Shown here: positions 8,227 to 16,229 of the stretch, one piece after another | How the letters are laid out: the number at the start of each line of letters is the position of its first letter | How positions within the stretch are numbered: the first letter of the stretch is position 1 | The notes under the pieces: model-generated | Told to the model about the DNA's origin: nothing | The model's input: only the letters and a program-made list of their open reading frames with translations | The model's database searches: none | Translations under genes and position numbers: made by a program | Assembly (NCBI GenBank): GCA_039180025.1 | Contig: JBCDDZ010000007.1 | Location: 41,370-105,369 of the forward strand | Length of the DNA stretch: 64,000 bases | Direction: 5' to 3' | Source: Algisphaera sp039180025 | GTDB taxonomy: Bacteria > Planctomycetota > Phycisphaerae > Phycisphaerales > Phycisphaeraceae

Positions 8227-8669
8227 GGAGAACACGGAGTAAGGGAGCAAGGCAAGCAGAGTAGTAATTAATTTTCGACGATTCGCTTGATCCCCGTCGC
8301 GCAAGACCGGGACGTTGACGTTCATGAACAGGCCGATTCGTGACCGCTGAGTTTCAGGTACGTGATGAACTGGACGGAGTAGACCGGGAGCAGTTTTTCG
8401 ACCGCTTTCAGTTCGATCACGATCCGGTCTTCGACCAATAGATCGATCCGGAACCCGATATCCAACCGTTCACCCTTGTAGACCACCGGCACGGGGACCT
8501 GAGCCATCGCTCGGAGGCCACGGTCGCCGAGTTCTCGGAGTAAGCCGATTCCCATAAACCAGGCCCCAACTCCCGGTGGACCTCAAATCGCTGCACCAAT
8601 TACCTGCCCGGTCAAGTCTTCATGCTTCATGGCCTTGCCTCCGTGCCCTCCGCGTCTCCGTGGTGAAAC
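8219..8669. mobile_element. GxxExxY cassette with imperfect inverted-repeat ends
   Basis: A 451-base block lies exactly between metY (stop at 8674) and the metX coding start. Its left edge (8219-8253) begins TTAACCACGGAGAACACGGA and includes GAGCAAGGC. The reverse complement of its right edge (8631-8669) reads GTTTCACCACGGAG, then more CGGAG units, and GGCAAGGCC. The two edges are thus imperfect inverted repeats of about 35 bases built from CCACGGAG-like units, enclosing a broken GxxExxY reading frame. I know such CCACGGAG-rich sequence as flanking GxxExxY genes in planctomycetes and similar phyla; treating it as a mobile cassette is inference. No target-site duplication was identified. Confidence 0.6.
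8268..8630 (-). pseudogene. Decayed GxxExxY (PDDEXK_3) protein gene
   Basis: The pieces read in order as one family member spread over three frames. MKHEDLTGQVIGAAI (from ATG 8630) meets a stop; a one-base shift restores EVHRELGPGLWESAY. A small deletion then shifts into GLRAMAQVPVPVVYKGERL, DIGFRIDLLVEDRIVIELK and YLKLSGHE. Another shift gives IGLFMNVNVPVLRDG, and a last shift gives IKRIVEN and the TAA at 8268. The family belongs to the PD-(D/E)XK nuclease-like superfamily; its role is unknown. At least four indels make it a pseudogene. Its tail in one frame runs open into metX. Confidence 0.8.
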
Positions 8670-8673
8670 GGCC

Positions 8674-9990
8674 TTAGACCGCCACCGCCGCGGCGACGTC
8701 GAGCGCCTGGCTCAGGTCGTCGATGATGTCTTGCACGTCCTCGATGCCGACGCTGACGCGGACGTACTCCGGGCTGACGCCGGTGCGTTTTTGTTCGTCT
8801 TCGCTGAGTTGGCTGTGGGTCGTCGACGCGGGGTGGATGACCAGGGTCTTGGCGTCGCCGATGTTCGCGAGGTGCGAGCAGAGCCTGGTGGCGTTGATGA
8901 ATTGTTTGCCGGCCTCCACGCCACCCTTGATACCGAAGCCGAGGATCGCGCCGCAGCCCCCCGCAAGATATTTCTGGGCGTCCGCGTGGTCTTTGTGAGA
9001 TTCGAGGCCGGGGTAGTTGACCCACTCGATGGCGTCGTGGGCCTCGAGAAACTCGGCCACTTTCTGCGCGTTTTCGCAGTGCCGGGGCATGCGCAGGTGC
9101 AGCGTTTCGAGGCCCTGCAAAAACAGGAACGCCGCGAACGGCGACATGGCCGCGCCGGTGTCGCGCAGCCAGTGCGTGCGGATATGCAGGTTGTAGGCGA
9201 TGTTGCCCATGGGCCGCAGGTGCTCCTCGAACACCGCGCCGTGGTAGCTCGGCGACGGACCGCAGAACTCCGGCCATTTCTCGGGCTGGTCGGCCCACTT
9301 GAAGTTGCCGCTGTCGACCACGGCCCCGCCGATGTGCGTACCGTGGCCGCCGATGAACTTGGTGGTCGAGTAGACGACGATGTCGATGCCGTGGTCGATG
9401 GGTTTCAGGAGCAGCGGGGTCATCGTGGTGTTGTCGCAGATGACGGGGATCGCGCCATGGGGGGCGGAATGGGCGGCGTCGGCGATGGCCCGAAAGTCAG
9501 GAACTCCCAAGGCCGGGTTACCAATACTCTCCATGTAGACGCAGCGGGTGTTTTCATCAACCAGGCCGTGGATGTCTTCGGGTTTGTCGGCGTCGAAGAA
9601 ACGGACCTCGACGCCGAGGTTTTTGAAGGTCTGGGTGAAGAGGGTCCAGGTCCCGCCGTAGAGGCTGGTCGCCGAGACGATATTCTGCCCGGCGTGGGCG
9701 ATGGTGAGGATCGCGGCGTTGATCGCCGCTTGGCCGGACGCGAAAGCGAGCCCGGTGACGCCGCCGTCGAGCGCGGCGAGGCGTTTCTCGAGCACGTCGT
9801 TGGTGGGGTTCATCAGCCGGGTATAGATGTTGCCGAACTCGGCGAGGCCGAAGAGGTTAGCCGCGTGGTCGGTGTCGTTGAAGGTGTAACTGGTCGTGGC
9901 GTAGATGGGCACGGCCCGGCTGTTGGTAGCGGAGTCGGGCTCCTGGCCGGCGTGCAGGGCGAGGGTTCCGGGGCGGTAAGAGGTGGACAT
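8674..9990 (-). CDS. metY: O-acetylhomoserine aminocarboxypropyltransferase (O-acetylhomoserine sulfhydrylase)
   Basis: PLP enzyme of the Cys/Met metabolism family that makes homocysteine from O-acetylhomoserine and sulfide. The 438 residues match MetY length. Seen: TLALHAGQEPD near the start, YATTSYTFNDTDHAANLF, YTRLMNPTNDVLEKRLAALDGG, ASGQAAI, the VYSTTKFIGGHGTHIGG loop with the PLP-binding Lys, and C-terminal GDAKTLVIHPASTTHSQL. ATAAGGA lies just ahead of the ATG. It lies between thrC (113 bases upstream, same strand) and metXW, whose product it uses. No riboswitch was recognised in the short leader. Confidence 0.96.
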   Translation of the reverse strand: MSTSYRPGTLALHAGQEPDSATNSRAVPIYATTSYTFNDTDHAANLFGLAEFGNIYTRLMNPTNDVLEKRLAALDGGVTGLAFASGQAAINAAILTIAHAGQNIVSATSLYGGTWTLFTQTFKNLGVEVRFFDADKPEDIHGLVDENTRCVYMESIGNPALGVPDFRAIADAAHSAPHGAIPVICDNTTMTPLLLKPIDHGIDIVVYSTTKFIGGHGTHIGGAVVDSGNFKWADQPEKWPEFCGPSPSYHGAVFEEHLRPMGNIAYNLHIRTHWLRDTGAAMSPFAAFLFLQGLETLHLRMPRHCENAQKVAEFLEAHDAIEWVNYPGLESHKDHADAQKYLAGGCGAILGFGIKGGVEAGKQFINATRLCSHLANIGDAKTLVIHPASTTHSQLSEDEQKRTGVSPEYVRVSVGIEDVQDIIDDLSQALDVAAAVAV

Positions 9991-10103
9991 CGGTACGCTT
10001 CCTTATCAGAGGGATTGTCTGGGTGGATGATTCTGTTTGCGATCTCGTACGAGGGGCGACCTCGGTTCTCGTGATGACTCAGAGCCTTTGCCGCCGCGGC
10101 AGT

Positions 10104-11534
10104 CTACGCCCGCTGCCGGATATAGGCCTGGACCCCGGCGAGGTCGTTCGGGAGGACGTCGTATTTCTCGGGCCGGTCGTAGAGGTCCGCGAGGTGTTCG
10201 GGCAGCGACGGCCGGACGCCCGTAGCGCGTTCGACGGCGTCGGGAAACTTCGCAGGGTGGGCGGTCCCCAAGACCACCATGGGCGACCGGCGGACCGGGT
10301 CGGCGGGGTCGGCGGCTTCGATTTCCTGCCGGGCCGAAGCGACGCCGATAGCGGTGTGGGGGTCGAGGAGTTCGCCGGTCTCTTCGTAAGTCTGCTTGAT
10401 GGTGGCGAGGGTTTGGGCCTGGTCGACGCGGCGGGCGCCGAAGAGGGGCCGAACTTTACCGAGGGCCTCCGGGGAGACCCGGAACGTGCCGGCGGTTTTG
10501 AGTTGTTCCATTTTCTGTGCGACCGCCCCGCCGTCTCGGCCGAGCATATCGAAAAGCAGCCGCTCGAAGTTGCTGCTGATTTGGATATCCATCGAGGGGG
10601 CGAGGGTCTGGGCGACGGCGCTGAGGGTGTGCTCGCCGGTGTTCATGACCCGGGTGAGGATGTCGTTCTGGTTGGAAGCGATCAGCAAGCGGGCGACGGG
10701 GAGCCCCATCTGGGCGGCGGCGTAGCCTGCGTAGATATCGCCGAAGTTCCCGGTGGGCACGCTGAAACTGGTCGGCGTATCCGCGGCGTCCCGGCCGTGC
10801 AGGGCGAGCGCCGCGGTGAAGTAGTAGACGATCTGCGGCATGAGCCGGGCCCAGTTGATGCTGTTGACGCCGGACATATTGACCTCGTCGCGGAACGGCG
10901 GGTCGTTGAACATGGCCTTGAGGAGGTTTTGGCAGTCGTCGAACGTGCCCTCTACCGCGAGGTTGAAGACGTTGGGCGCGTCGACGGTGGTCATCTGTTT
11001 GCGCTGCACGTCCGAGGTCCGGCCGTGGGGGTGGAGGATGAAGATGGAGGCCCGTTCGCGGCCGCGGATCGCCTCGATCGCGGCGCTGCCGGTGTCGCCG
11101 GAGGTCGCGCCGATGATGGTGACGCGTTGGTCGCGTTGTTCGAGGACGTGGTCGAAAAGCCCGCCGAGGACCTGCATGGCGACGTCTTTGAACGCGAGGG
11201 TGGGGCCGTGGAAAAGCTCCATGAGGTGCAGCGGGGTGCCGCCGACCTCGCCGAGCGGTTTGAGCGGGGCGACAGTCTCGTCACGGAACGTCGCGTAGGC
11301 GCGGAGGACGATCGACCGGAGGGCGGCGGGCGGCAGGGCGTCGGCGATGAAGGGGGAGATGATGTGCTGGGCGACGTCGATGTAGGGCTGGCGGGCGAGG
11401 TCGGCGATCTGAGCCGGTCCGAGGCGGGGCCAATCCTCGGGGACGTACAGCCCCCCGTCGCGGGCCAGACCCTCGAGCAAAACATTTTCGAATTCGAGCG
11501 GGCCCGACTGGCCCCGCGTGCTGAGGTAACGCAA
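10104..11534 (-). CDS. thrC: Threonine synthase
   Basis: PLP-dependent conversion of O-phosphohomoserine to threonine. From the N-terminus: LRYLSTRGQSGPLEFENVLL and DGGLYVPEDWP (ThrC N-domain), the GPTLAFKDVAMQVLGG motif with the PLP Lys, ATSGDTGSAAIEAI, and SGVNSINWARLMPQ. C-terminal VVLGTAHPAKFPDAV is typical. I start at TTG 11534 because the family begins at RYLSTRG and GGAG lies 8 bases upstream. The frame is open for nearly 300 more codons, but that stretch is antisense to the amidotransferase gene. With metY and metXW it competes for or uses homoserine-derived intermediates. Confidence 0.95.
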   Translation of the reverse strand: MRYLSTRGQSGPLEFENVLLEGLARDGGLYVPEDWPRLGPAQIADLARQPYIDVAQHIISPFIADALPPAALRSIVLRAYATFRDETVAPLKPLGEVGGTPLHLMELFHGPTLAFKDVAMQVLGGLFDHVLEQRDQRVTIIGATSGDTGSAAIEAIRGRERASIFILHPHGRTSDVQRKQMTTVDAPNVFNLAVEGTFDDCQNLLKAMFNDPPFRDEVNMSGVNSINWARLMPQIVYYFTAALALHGRDAADTPTSFSVPTGNFGDIYAGYAAAQMGLPVARLLIASNQNDILTRVMNTGEHTLSAVAQTLAPSMDIQISSNFERLLFDMLGRDGGAVAQKMEQLKTAGTFRVSPEALGKVRPLFGARRVDQAQTLATIKQTYEETGELLDPHTAIGVASARQEIEAADPADPVRRSPMVVLGTAHPAKFPDAVERATGVRPSLPEHLADLYDRPEKYDVLPNDLAGVQAYIRQRA

Positions 11535-11603
11535 CGTCGTATCTCCGTGGCCGCATCGGTGGCGGCGAACGCTCAAGCATAGAGCATGCCTTAAACTGCC
11601 GCC

Positions 11604-12320
11604 ATGACCAGGCCGAGGATCGGGATCACCGTGGACAACCTGGAGAACCACGCCGCGTCGGGACACTACGAAGTCGGGATCGGGTATAGCCGCGCGGTGG
11701 CCGAGGCGGGCGGGGTGCCGGTGCTGCTGCCGCATGAGCCGGGGCTGGCCGGGGCCTACGTCACAGGCTGCGACGGCGTGATCCTGACCGGCGGCGTGGA
11801 CCCGGACACGTCCACGCTGCCCGCAGACTGGCCCGGCCACGCCCCGCTGCACCCGCGGGCACGGGTGATGGATCCGCGGCGGCAGGCGTTCGAGCTTGCG
11901 CTGCTCACCGAGATCGACCGGATCAAACCCGAGGCCGCGCTGCTGGGCGTCTGCCTGGGCATGCAACTGCTGGCGTTGCATCAGGGCGGGACGCTGAATC
12001 AGTACCTGCCCGACACGCATCCGAGCGAGGTGGTCGAGCGGCATCGGCAGGCAGACCATGCCGTCGTGGTCACTGTGGCCGACAGCGTCCTGCCCCGGCC
12101 CAGCCCGGGCGAAAACCGTTTCATCCATTCCCACCACCAACAAGTCATCGACCGTGTGGGGGCCATGCGTGTCGTCGCCGTAGCCGAGGACGGGATCATC
12201 GAAGCGATCGACGACCCCGGCCGGCCGTTCCGCCTCGGCGTGCAATGGCACCCCGAACGCGGCGATCATGGCCCACTGAGCCGCGGCTTGATCACTCGGT
12301 TTGTTCAAGCCACGCGCTGA
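11604..12320 (+). CDS. Gamma-glutamyl-gamma-aminobutyrate hydrolase-like class I amidotransferase (peptidase C26)
   Basis: Cytoplasmic hydrolase of the C26 family, which cleaves gamma-glutamyl bonds, for example in putrescine breakdown (PuuD). The product of 238 residues begins RPRIGITVDN. It carries CDGVILTGGVDPD, the nucleophile elbow LLGVCLGMQLLAL (Cys), NRFIHSHHQQV, and the LGVQWHPER motif with the His-Glu of the triad. No other polyamine genes are adjacent, so the real substrate is open. The ATG follows the thrC start divergently by about 70 bases, suggesting a shared promoter region. The gene is convergent with the interrupted gene on its right. Confidence 0.87.
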   Translation: MTRPRIGITVDNLENHAASGHYEVGIGYSRAVAEAGGVPVLLPHEPGLAGAYVTGCDGVILTGGVDPDTSTLPADWPGHAPLHPRARVMDPRRQAFELALLTEIDRIKPEAALLGVCLGMQLLALHQGGTLNQYLPDTHPSEVVERHRQADHAVVVTVADSVLPRPSPGENRFIHSHHQQVIDRVGAMRVVAVAEDGIIEAIDDPGRPFRLGVQWHPERGDHGPLSRGLITRFVQATR

Positions 12321-12447
12321 GCGTTTTCCGCTCGGTGGCTGTCGATGGATAAAAGCCAGTCCGCCGCGGCTACGCAGATCAACGCGCTCCAGCAGACTTC
12401 GCCCCAAAGCTGATCACCGCACCGAGACGCGACGCTTTAAGACGGCC

Positions 12448-12968
12448 TTAACCCGGCGGAACGATATACCCGACCCGTTCCATCAAGTTGATGTATCCGC
12501 CGGGGGGCTGGGGCGGGATCTTGTCTGAGTCGAGCATGTTGAACGTCAACAAAACAGCCGGCGGAGTTTGATACTCCAAACAATCAAAAGCGTAATGCCA
12601 AGGGTAGATCGCCAATGAGCGATCCTGATTCACCATCGCAATGGCTTTGGAGTCCGCGACCTCAGGGTTCACCAGAGACACCCATTGCCAATCGAAACGA
12701 CGCCGGATCGCCAGACCCCACAGGCTGCCGACCGGCAACGCACGTTCGGTCCAGTTGTCAGCGTCGGCCGCCCTACGCCGTTTCTTAAACCAACCTTTTT
12801 TACCGGTTCCAGATATTGATTCACCGCCCGAACGATGGCCAAAGGTTCGTCTTCAACTCCAACGCCCACAAGTTGAGCCCCCTCGCCCGCCGCGGCCGTC
12901 ATATTTTCGAGCATGGACTCAACGATGGGTTTTTCGATCATGCCCGAAAACCTTCTGATCTCAGTCAT
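12448..12968 (-). CDS. Frame-interrupted gene behind lspA (possible -1 frameshift), unknown function
   Basis: Two overlapping frames look like one protein. Frame A starts at ATG 12968, one base after the lspA stop, and gives MTEIRRFSGMIEKPIVES to EPVKK (58 residues) before running into poor sequence ending at 12669. The -1 frame continues as GWFKKRRRAADADNWTERAL, then LPVGSLWGLAIRRRFDWQWV and SLAIYPWHYAFDCLEYQ, ending at 12448. The joined product is 173 residues and resembles DUF3806-like proteins with Gx(L/I)RRRFxWQWV; this assignment is weak. The switch falls on A AAA AAG (12795-12801) in the correct phase for -1 slippage. Alternatives: a one-base loss in the A run, a sequencing error, or a pseudogene. 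Confidence 0.55.
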
Positions 12969-13664
12969 CTACGGCTGCACACGATCGGGTGTGCTCGCCT
13001 TGGTTTGTTTCGCCCCGGACCGCGTCGCCGCGTCGCTCCGCCACGTTGTGATCAACACCAGCCCGACCCCGACCATGAGGGCGACGTCGGCGGGGTTGAA
13101 AATCCACGGCCAGACCTCGGTGATCCCGCGGGGCCAGGCGAGTCCGAAAGGCAGGTCGACGCCCGGGAGCATGTGCAGCATGTCGCGAACGGCGCGGTAA
13201 ACGATGCGGTCGTAAAGGTTGCCCAAAGCGCCCCCGAGAATCAGGGCCAGCGCGATTTGAAAAGCCCAGGCCCGGGCGGGGCTGCGCCAGAAGAGCAGGC
13301 CGATCACGGCGGTGGCGGCGACGCTAACGGCGATGAAGCCGGTGCGGTTGCCTTTGCCCAGGCCGAAGACCGCCCCGGTGTTGGTGGTGAGCTGAAGCTG
13401 GAGGAGGCGCGGGGCCAGGATGGTGGGCTGGTGAGGGTATTTGCTCCAGAACCGCCGGTGGCCGTCGGGGCCGTCGAGCAGTTCGTCGGTGATGACCACC
13501 GGCCGACCGGCGACGTGATCGAACGACCAATACTTCAGTCCCAGGTCCACGGCGAGGACCGCGGCCATCACCACCAGAAAACGCGCCAGGGCGGGGAGGT
13601 GTCTCCCCGCGATCGGAGACGCGGGCGGTGGTTCGGGGGGTTGGCGGGGCGTGGGGGTCGTCAT
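12969..13664 (-). CDS. lspA: Lipoprotein signal peptidase (signal peptidase II)
   Basis: Aspartyl protease of the inner membrane that removes signal peptides of prolipoproteins. The 231-residue product is longer than the usual 160 owing to a proline-rich cytoplasmic start and an insert after the first membrane segment. Hallmarks: DLGLKYWSFDHV, TTNTGAVFGLGKG, GGALGNLYDRIVYRAVRDML (first catalytic Asp) and FNPADVALMVG (second Asp), with four hydrophobic segments. It serves the several lipoproteins in this window. Order on the minus strand: DksA-like gene, lspA (42 bases later), then the frame-interrupted gene that starts directly on its stop. Confidence 0.94.
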   Translation of the reverse strand: MTTPTPRQPPEPPPASPIAGRHLPALARFLVVMAAVLAVDLGLKYWSFDHVAGRPVVITDELLDGPDGHRRFWSKYPHQPTILAPRLLQLQLTTNTGAVFGLGKGNRTGFIAVSVAATAVIGLLFWRSPARAWAFQIALALILGGALGNLYDRIVYRAVRDMLHMLPGVDLPFGLAWPRGITEVWPWIFNPADVALMVGVGLVLITTWRSDAATRSGAKQTKASTPDRVQP

Positions 13665-13706
13665 GGTTGACGGGAAGGATCGGGCCAGGGGCGGGAGGTC
13701 GGGGAC

Positions 13707-14537
13707 TCACAGCCCGCGGCGTTCGCGCTCCCGGGCGATTTCGATGCAGTATTTGGCCCAGGGTTTGGCATCGAGACGGGGGCGGCCGATAGGGACACCG
13801 GACTCGATGCAGACGCCGTAGGTCTTGTCTACCAGACGCTGGAGGGCTTCGTCGATTTCGATCACGATCCGGCGCTCGGACTCCATCAACCCGAGGGTAA
13901 ATTCCTGCTCGTAGTTGTCCGAACCCACGTCGGCCATATGGAGGGGCATGTGGGAGATCTCGCCGGCGTTCCCAGAGCGGGCGGCCTCGAGGCCCTGAAC
14001 GTCACCGATAATTTCGGCGCGGCGTTCAAGGAGGAGCTGCCGATACGCCCGCAGGTCCTTGACGGTCAGGCCGGTCTTGATTTTGCGGAGCTGGGCGGGC
14101 GTGGGCGGCGTGTGGTTGTGGGGATCGTAGGCGTCGCGGGGCGGATCGGAGAGCGCCGCCAGGGGGGGGCGAGCAGCGACGCGGGGGCGTTTCGGCTTGG
14201 CGGCGGGGGCCGGGCGAGCGGCCGAGCCCGTGGGCGTTTTCTTTCTAATGGTGCGGGCGGCGGGAGCCTTTTTCTTCGACTTTTTTGTCGTGGTTGTCTT
14301 TTTCGTGGTTTTCTTGCTGGGCTTTTTCGTGGCTTTCTTTACGGGAGCCGCCGGCTTGGCCGCGGCGGCTTTTTTGGCGGGCGCCTTTTTGACGTTTTTT
14401 TTGGAGGAAGCGGAAGCCGTTTTCTTTTTGGTGGTTTTGGCGGCTTTTTTCTTCGCGGAGCCTGCCGTTCGCGCGGCCGGGGAGGCCTTGGAGCTGGCGG
14501 CCTTGCGGGTGGTTTTTTTCTTGGTCGACTTGGCCAC
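13707..14537 (-). CDS. DksA/TraR-like protein with histone-like Lys/Ala-rich N-terminus
   Basis: The 276-residue product has two very different parts. Residues 1 to about 115 are nearly all Lys, Ala, Thr, Ser and Pro in KKKxAAK-type repeats, like histone H1 or Hc1 tails that bind DNA. From about 140 (TVKDLRAYRQLLLERRAEII) it has the coiled-coil and C-terminal arrangement of DksA/TraR proteins, ending YGVCIESGVPIGRPRLDAKP and YCIEIARERERRG. Only two of the usual four zinc Cys remain (one in YGVC, one in KYC). DksA-type proteins bind RNA polymerase through its secondary channel; DNA anchoring by the tail is my inference. It heads the lspA transcription unit. Confidence 0.83.
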   Translation of the reverse strand: MAKSTKKKTTRKAASSKASPAARTAGSAKKKAAKTTKKKTASASSKKNVKKAPAKKAAAAKPAAPVKKATKKPSKKTTKKTTTTKKSKKKAPAARTIRKKTPTGSAARPAPAAKPKRPRVAARPPLAALSDPPRDAYDPHNHTPPTPAQLRKIKTGLTVKDLRAYRQLLLERRAEIIGDVQGLEAARSGNAGEISHMPLHMADVGSDNYEQEFTLGLMESERRIVIEIDEALQRLVDKTYGVCIESGVPIGRPRLDAKPWAKYCIEIARERERRGL

Positions 14538-14830
14538 GCAACGTCTCCGTAATGCTGAACTTACTGATCGAAGGCCCGAGACAGAAAGGGAGCGGCAGGC
14601 CCCGGACAGGACGCGGGAGTGTAGTCTCGGCCCCCACGCGCCGCAACCGATAGCGACGCCGGGGGATCACAGCAGTACGCTGGAAATCGGACAAGGTTCA
14701 TCGATCTGTCGAGACGAGGGGCCGAGGAGACGGCCGGACTCACCGCCCAGCAACTCGCCATATCGATCACCCGACCGCCCCGAGGTTCGGGGCGGGACCA
14801 AGAAACCCAAGAAAGCGACACGGCAAGAAT

Positions 14831-15445
14831 TTAGTCGTTGTGCTTCTTCCGGAGCCGGCCGCTGAGACGCAGCAGCAGGTGGACGCGCTCGAACTGATCG
14901 ACCCAGTCCTGGATCTCGGCATCGAGTTCCTCTTTCGGCACCGGGGCTCCGGGGAGCGGGCAGTTGGCGCCGAGGGCTTGCGCCGCCGCGATGCGGTATC
15001 GGCTCAGAAGTTTGTCGCCCGCCCAGCCGACCAGTTCATGGTCTTCCGCCGCGAAGACGACGATCGGCACCCGATTACCGGCGTTCACGGTCACCTTTTG
15101 CTGCAGGTCCATATGCTCGTCGCGGTCGACCCATTTCAGATTGATCTTGCCGCCGCCCTGTGTGCCGGCGGCCTCGGCGATTTTCTGGATCATGGGTCCT
15201 TGGCGGACGCAATCGCCGCACCACATACCGGAGACGACGGTCACGTTGATTTCGCGGACAAAATCGCCCAGGAGTTTGGTTTGCTCGTCCGTCAGTTCAA
15301 TCTGGTCATAGGTGTTTTGCCAAGCGCTCTGCAAGCCTTCGTTGCCGGTCGCGACATAATCGGCGTAGACGTGGCCGGCTTCGTGCTTGGCGCGGAGATA
15401 GCTGGCGTCGGTGAGGCTCGCGGTCGGGGTGGTCGGGGTGCTCAT
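14831..15445 (-). CDS. Thioredoxin-family protein with WCGDC site
   Basis: Cytoplasmic thiol protein of 204 residues, with no signal peptide. VVSGMWCGDCVRQGPMIQKI holds the active-site CGDC pair, followed by KWVDRDEHMDLQQKVTVNAG and the cis-Pro segment NRVPIVVFAAED, the order found in thioredoxin folds. WCGDC with an N-terminal helical extension of about 60 residues fits the Thioredoxin_9 group. The likely role is disulfide reduction, but the partner is unknown. The gene lies between leuD (84 bases upstream on the same strand) and the DksA-like gene (293 bases downstream). Confidence 0.84.
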   Translation of the reverse strand: MSTPTTPTASLTDASYLRAKHEAGHVYADYVATGNEGLQSAWQNTYDQIELTDEQTKLLGDFVREINVTVVSGMWCGDCVRQGPMIQKIAEAAGTQGGGKINLKWVDRDEHMDLQQKVTVNAGNRVPIVVFAAEDHELVGWAGDKLLSRYRIAAAQALGANCPLPGAPVPKEELDAEIQDWVDQFERVHLLLRLSGRLRKKHND

Positions 15446-15529
15446 GGTCGGCTCGCAGAAGTGGAGGATGCGGGGGTTTCAAAGCGATGCGGCAAGGCGG
15501 GGTATGACGCCCTCTCGAAGCGATAGCGA

Positions 15530-16096
15530 TTAGGCGGTCGGCAGCATGCCGGTCTGGCGGGCGTAGGCGAATACGCCGCCGGCCTCAATAATCGGCTTCA
15601 CGTCGCCCAGCGGGTTGAGATCGTAGGATTTGCCGGTGGTGTGATTGGTGAGGGTGCCGGCCTCAAGGTCGACCGTGCACTCGTCGCCGGTACGGATCTC
15701 GTCGACCAGGCGGACGGGGGTTTCGCAGGGCAGCAGGTAGCCGCCGTTGACGCAGTTACGGAAGAAGATGCGGGCGTAGAATTCCGCCACGACGACTTGG
15801 GCACCCGCCTCGGCGATGGCAAGCGGGGCGTGTTCGCGGGAGCTGCCGCAGCCGAAGTTTTTACCGCCCACCACGATGGCGTACTCCGATTTGAACTCGC
15901 CCTCGGGGACAAAGGGGAGGTCGCCGTCGGGCAGACCACGCTGGCCCTGAGGGACGCCGACGTTGGCGTACATGCCGAAGAACTTACGTTCGTCCGGGTC
16001 GGACGGGTTGTAGGCGAGGTATTCGGCCGGGATGATCTGGTCGGTGTCGATGTCGTCGCCCAGCACGTAGGCTTTTCCGGTGATTTGGGTCTGCAT
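15530..16096 (-). CDS. leuD: 3-isopropylmalate dehydratase small subunit
   Basis: Small subunit of the aconitase-type isomerase that turns 2-isopropylmalate to 3-isopropylmalate in leucine synthesis; it needs the Fe-S large subunit LeuC. The 188 residues are normal for LeuD. Seen: GKAYVLGDDIDTDQIIPAEY, VVGGKNFGCGSSREHAPLAI (substrate-binding loop), and AEFYARIFFRNCVNGGYLLP. An acidic GDDIDTDQI start is shared with homoaconitase small subunits, so HacB is a minor alternative. leuC is not in the window, another example of a dispersed pathway here. Confidence 0.93.
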   Translation of the reverse strand: MQTQITGKAYVLGDDIDTDQIIPAEYLAYNPSDPDERKFFGMYANVGVPQGQRGLPDGDLPFVPEGEFKSEYAIVVGGKNFGCGSSREHAPLAIAEAGAQVVVAEFYARIFFRNCVNGGYLLPCETPVRLVDEIRTGDECTVDLEAGTLTNHTTGKSYDLNPLGDVKPIIEAGGVFAYARQTGMLPTA

Positions 16097-16229
16097 AAGC
16101 GAAAGTATAGCTCAGTGGTCCGTTTTGAGGCGGCCGCGCCGCGAGCCCCACCGTCAAACCGCACGGATCCTCGCGGTAGGCTGACCTGCGCTGCAGTTCC
16201 GCGAAACGGAAAACCGAGAAGTGCCGGCT

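Noticed and set aside
9991..10103. SAM-type riboswitch before metY
   Set aside because: The leader is only about 110 bases and I could not find a conserved core or convincing stems.
8629..11582. Open frames of about 480 and 520 codons on the plus strand opposite metY and thrC
   Set aside because: They have Gly/Val/Arg-rich, low-complexity composition typical of antisense frames in high-GC genes, no family signature, and lie exactly opposite two certain PLP enzymes.
11535..12407. 291-codon upstream extension of thrC
   Set aside because: Antisense to the C26 amidotransferase; threonine synthase homology begins at LRYLSTRG.
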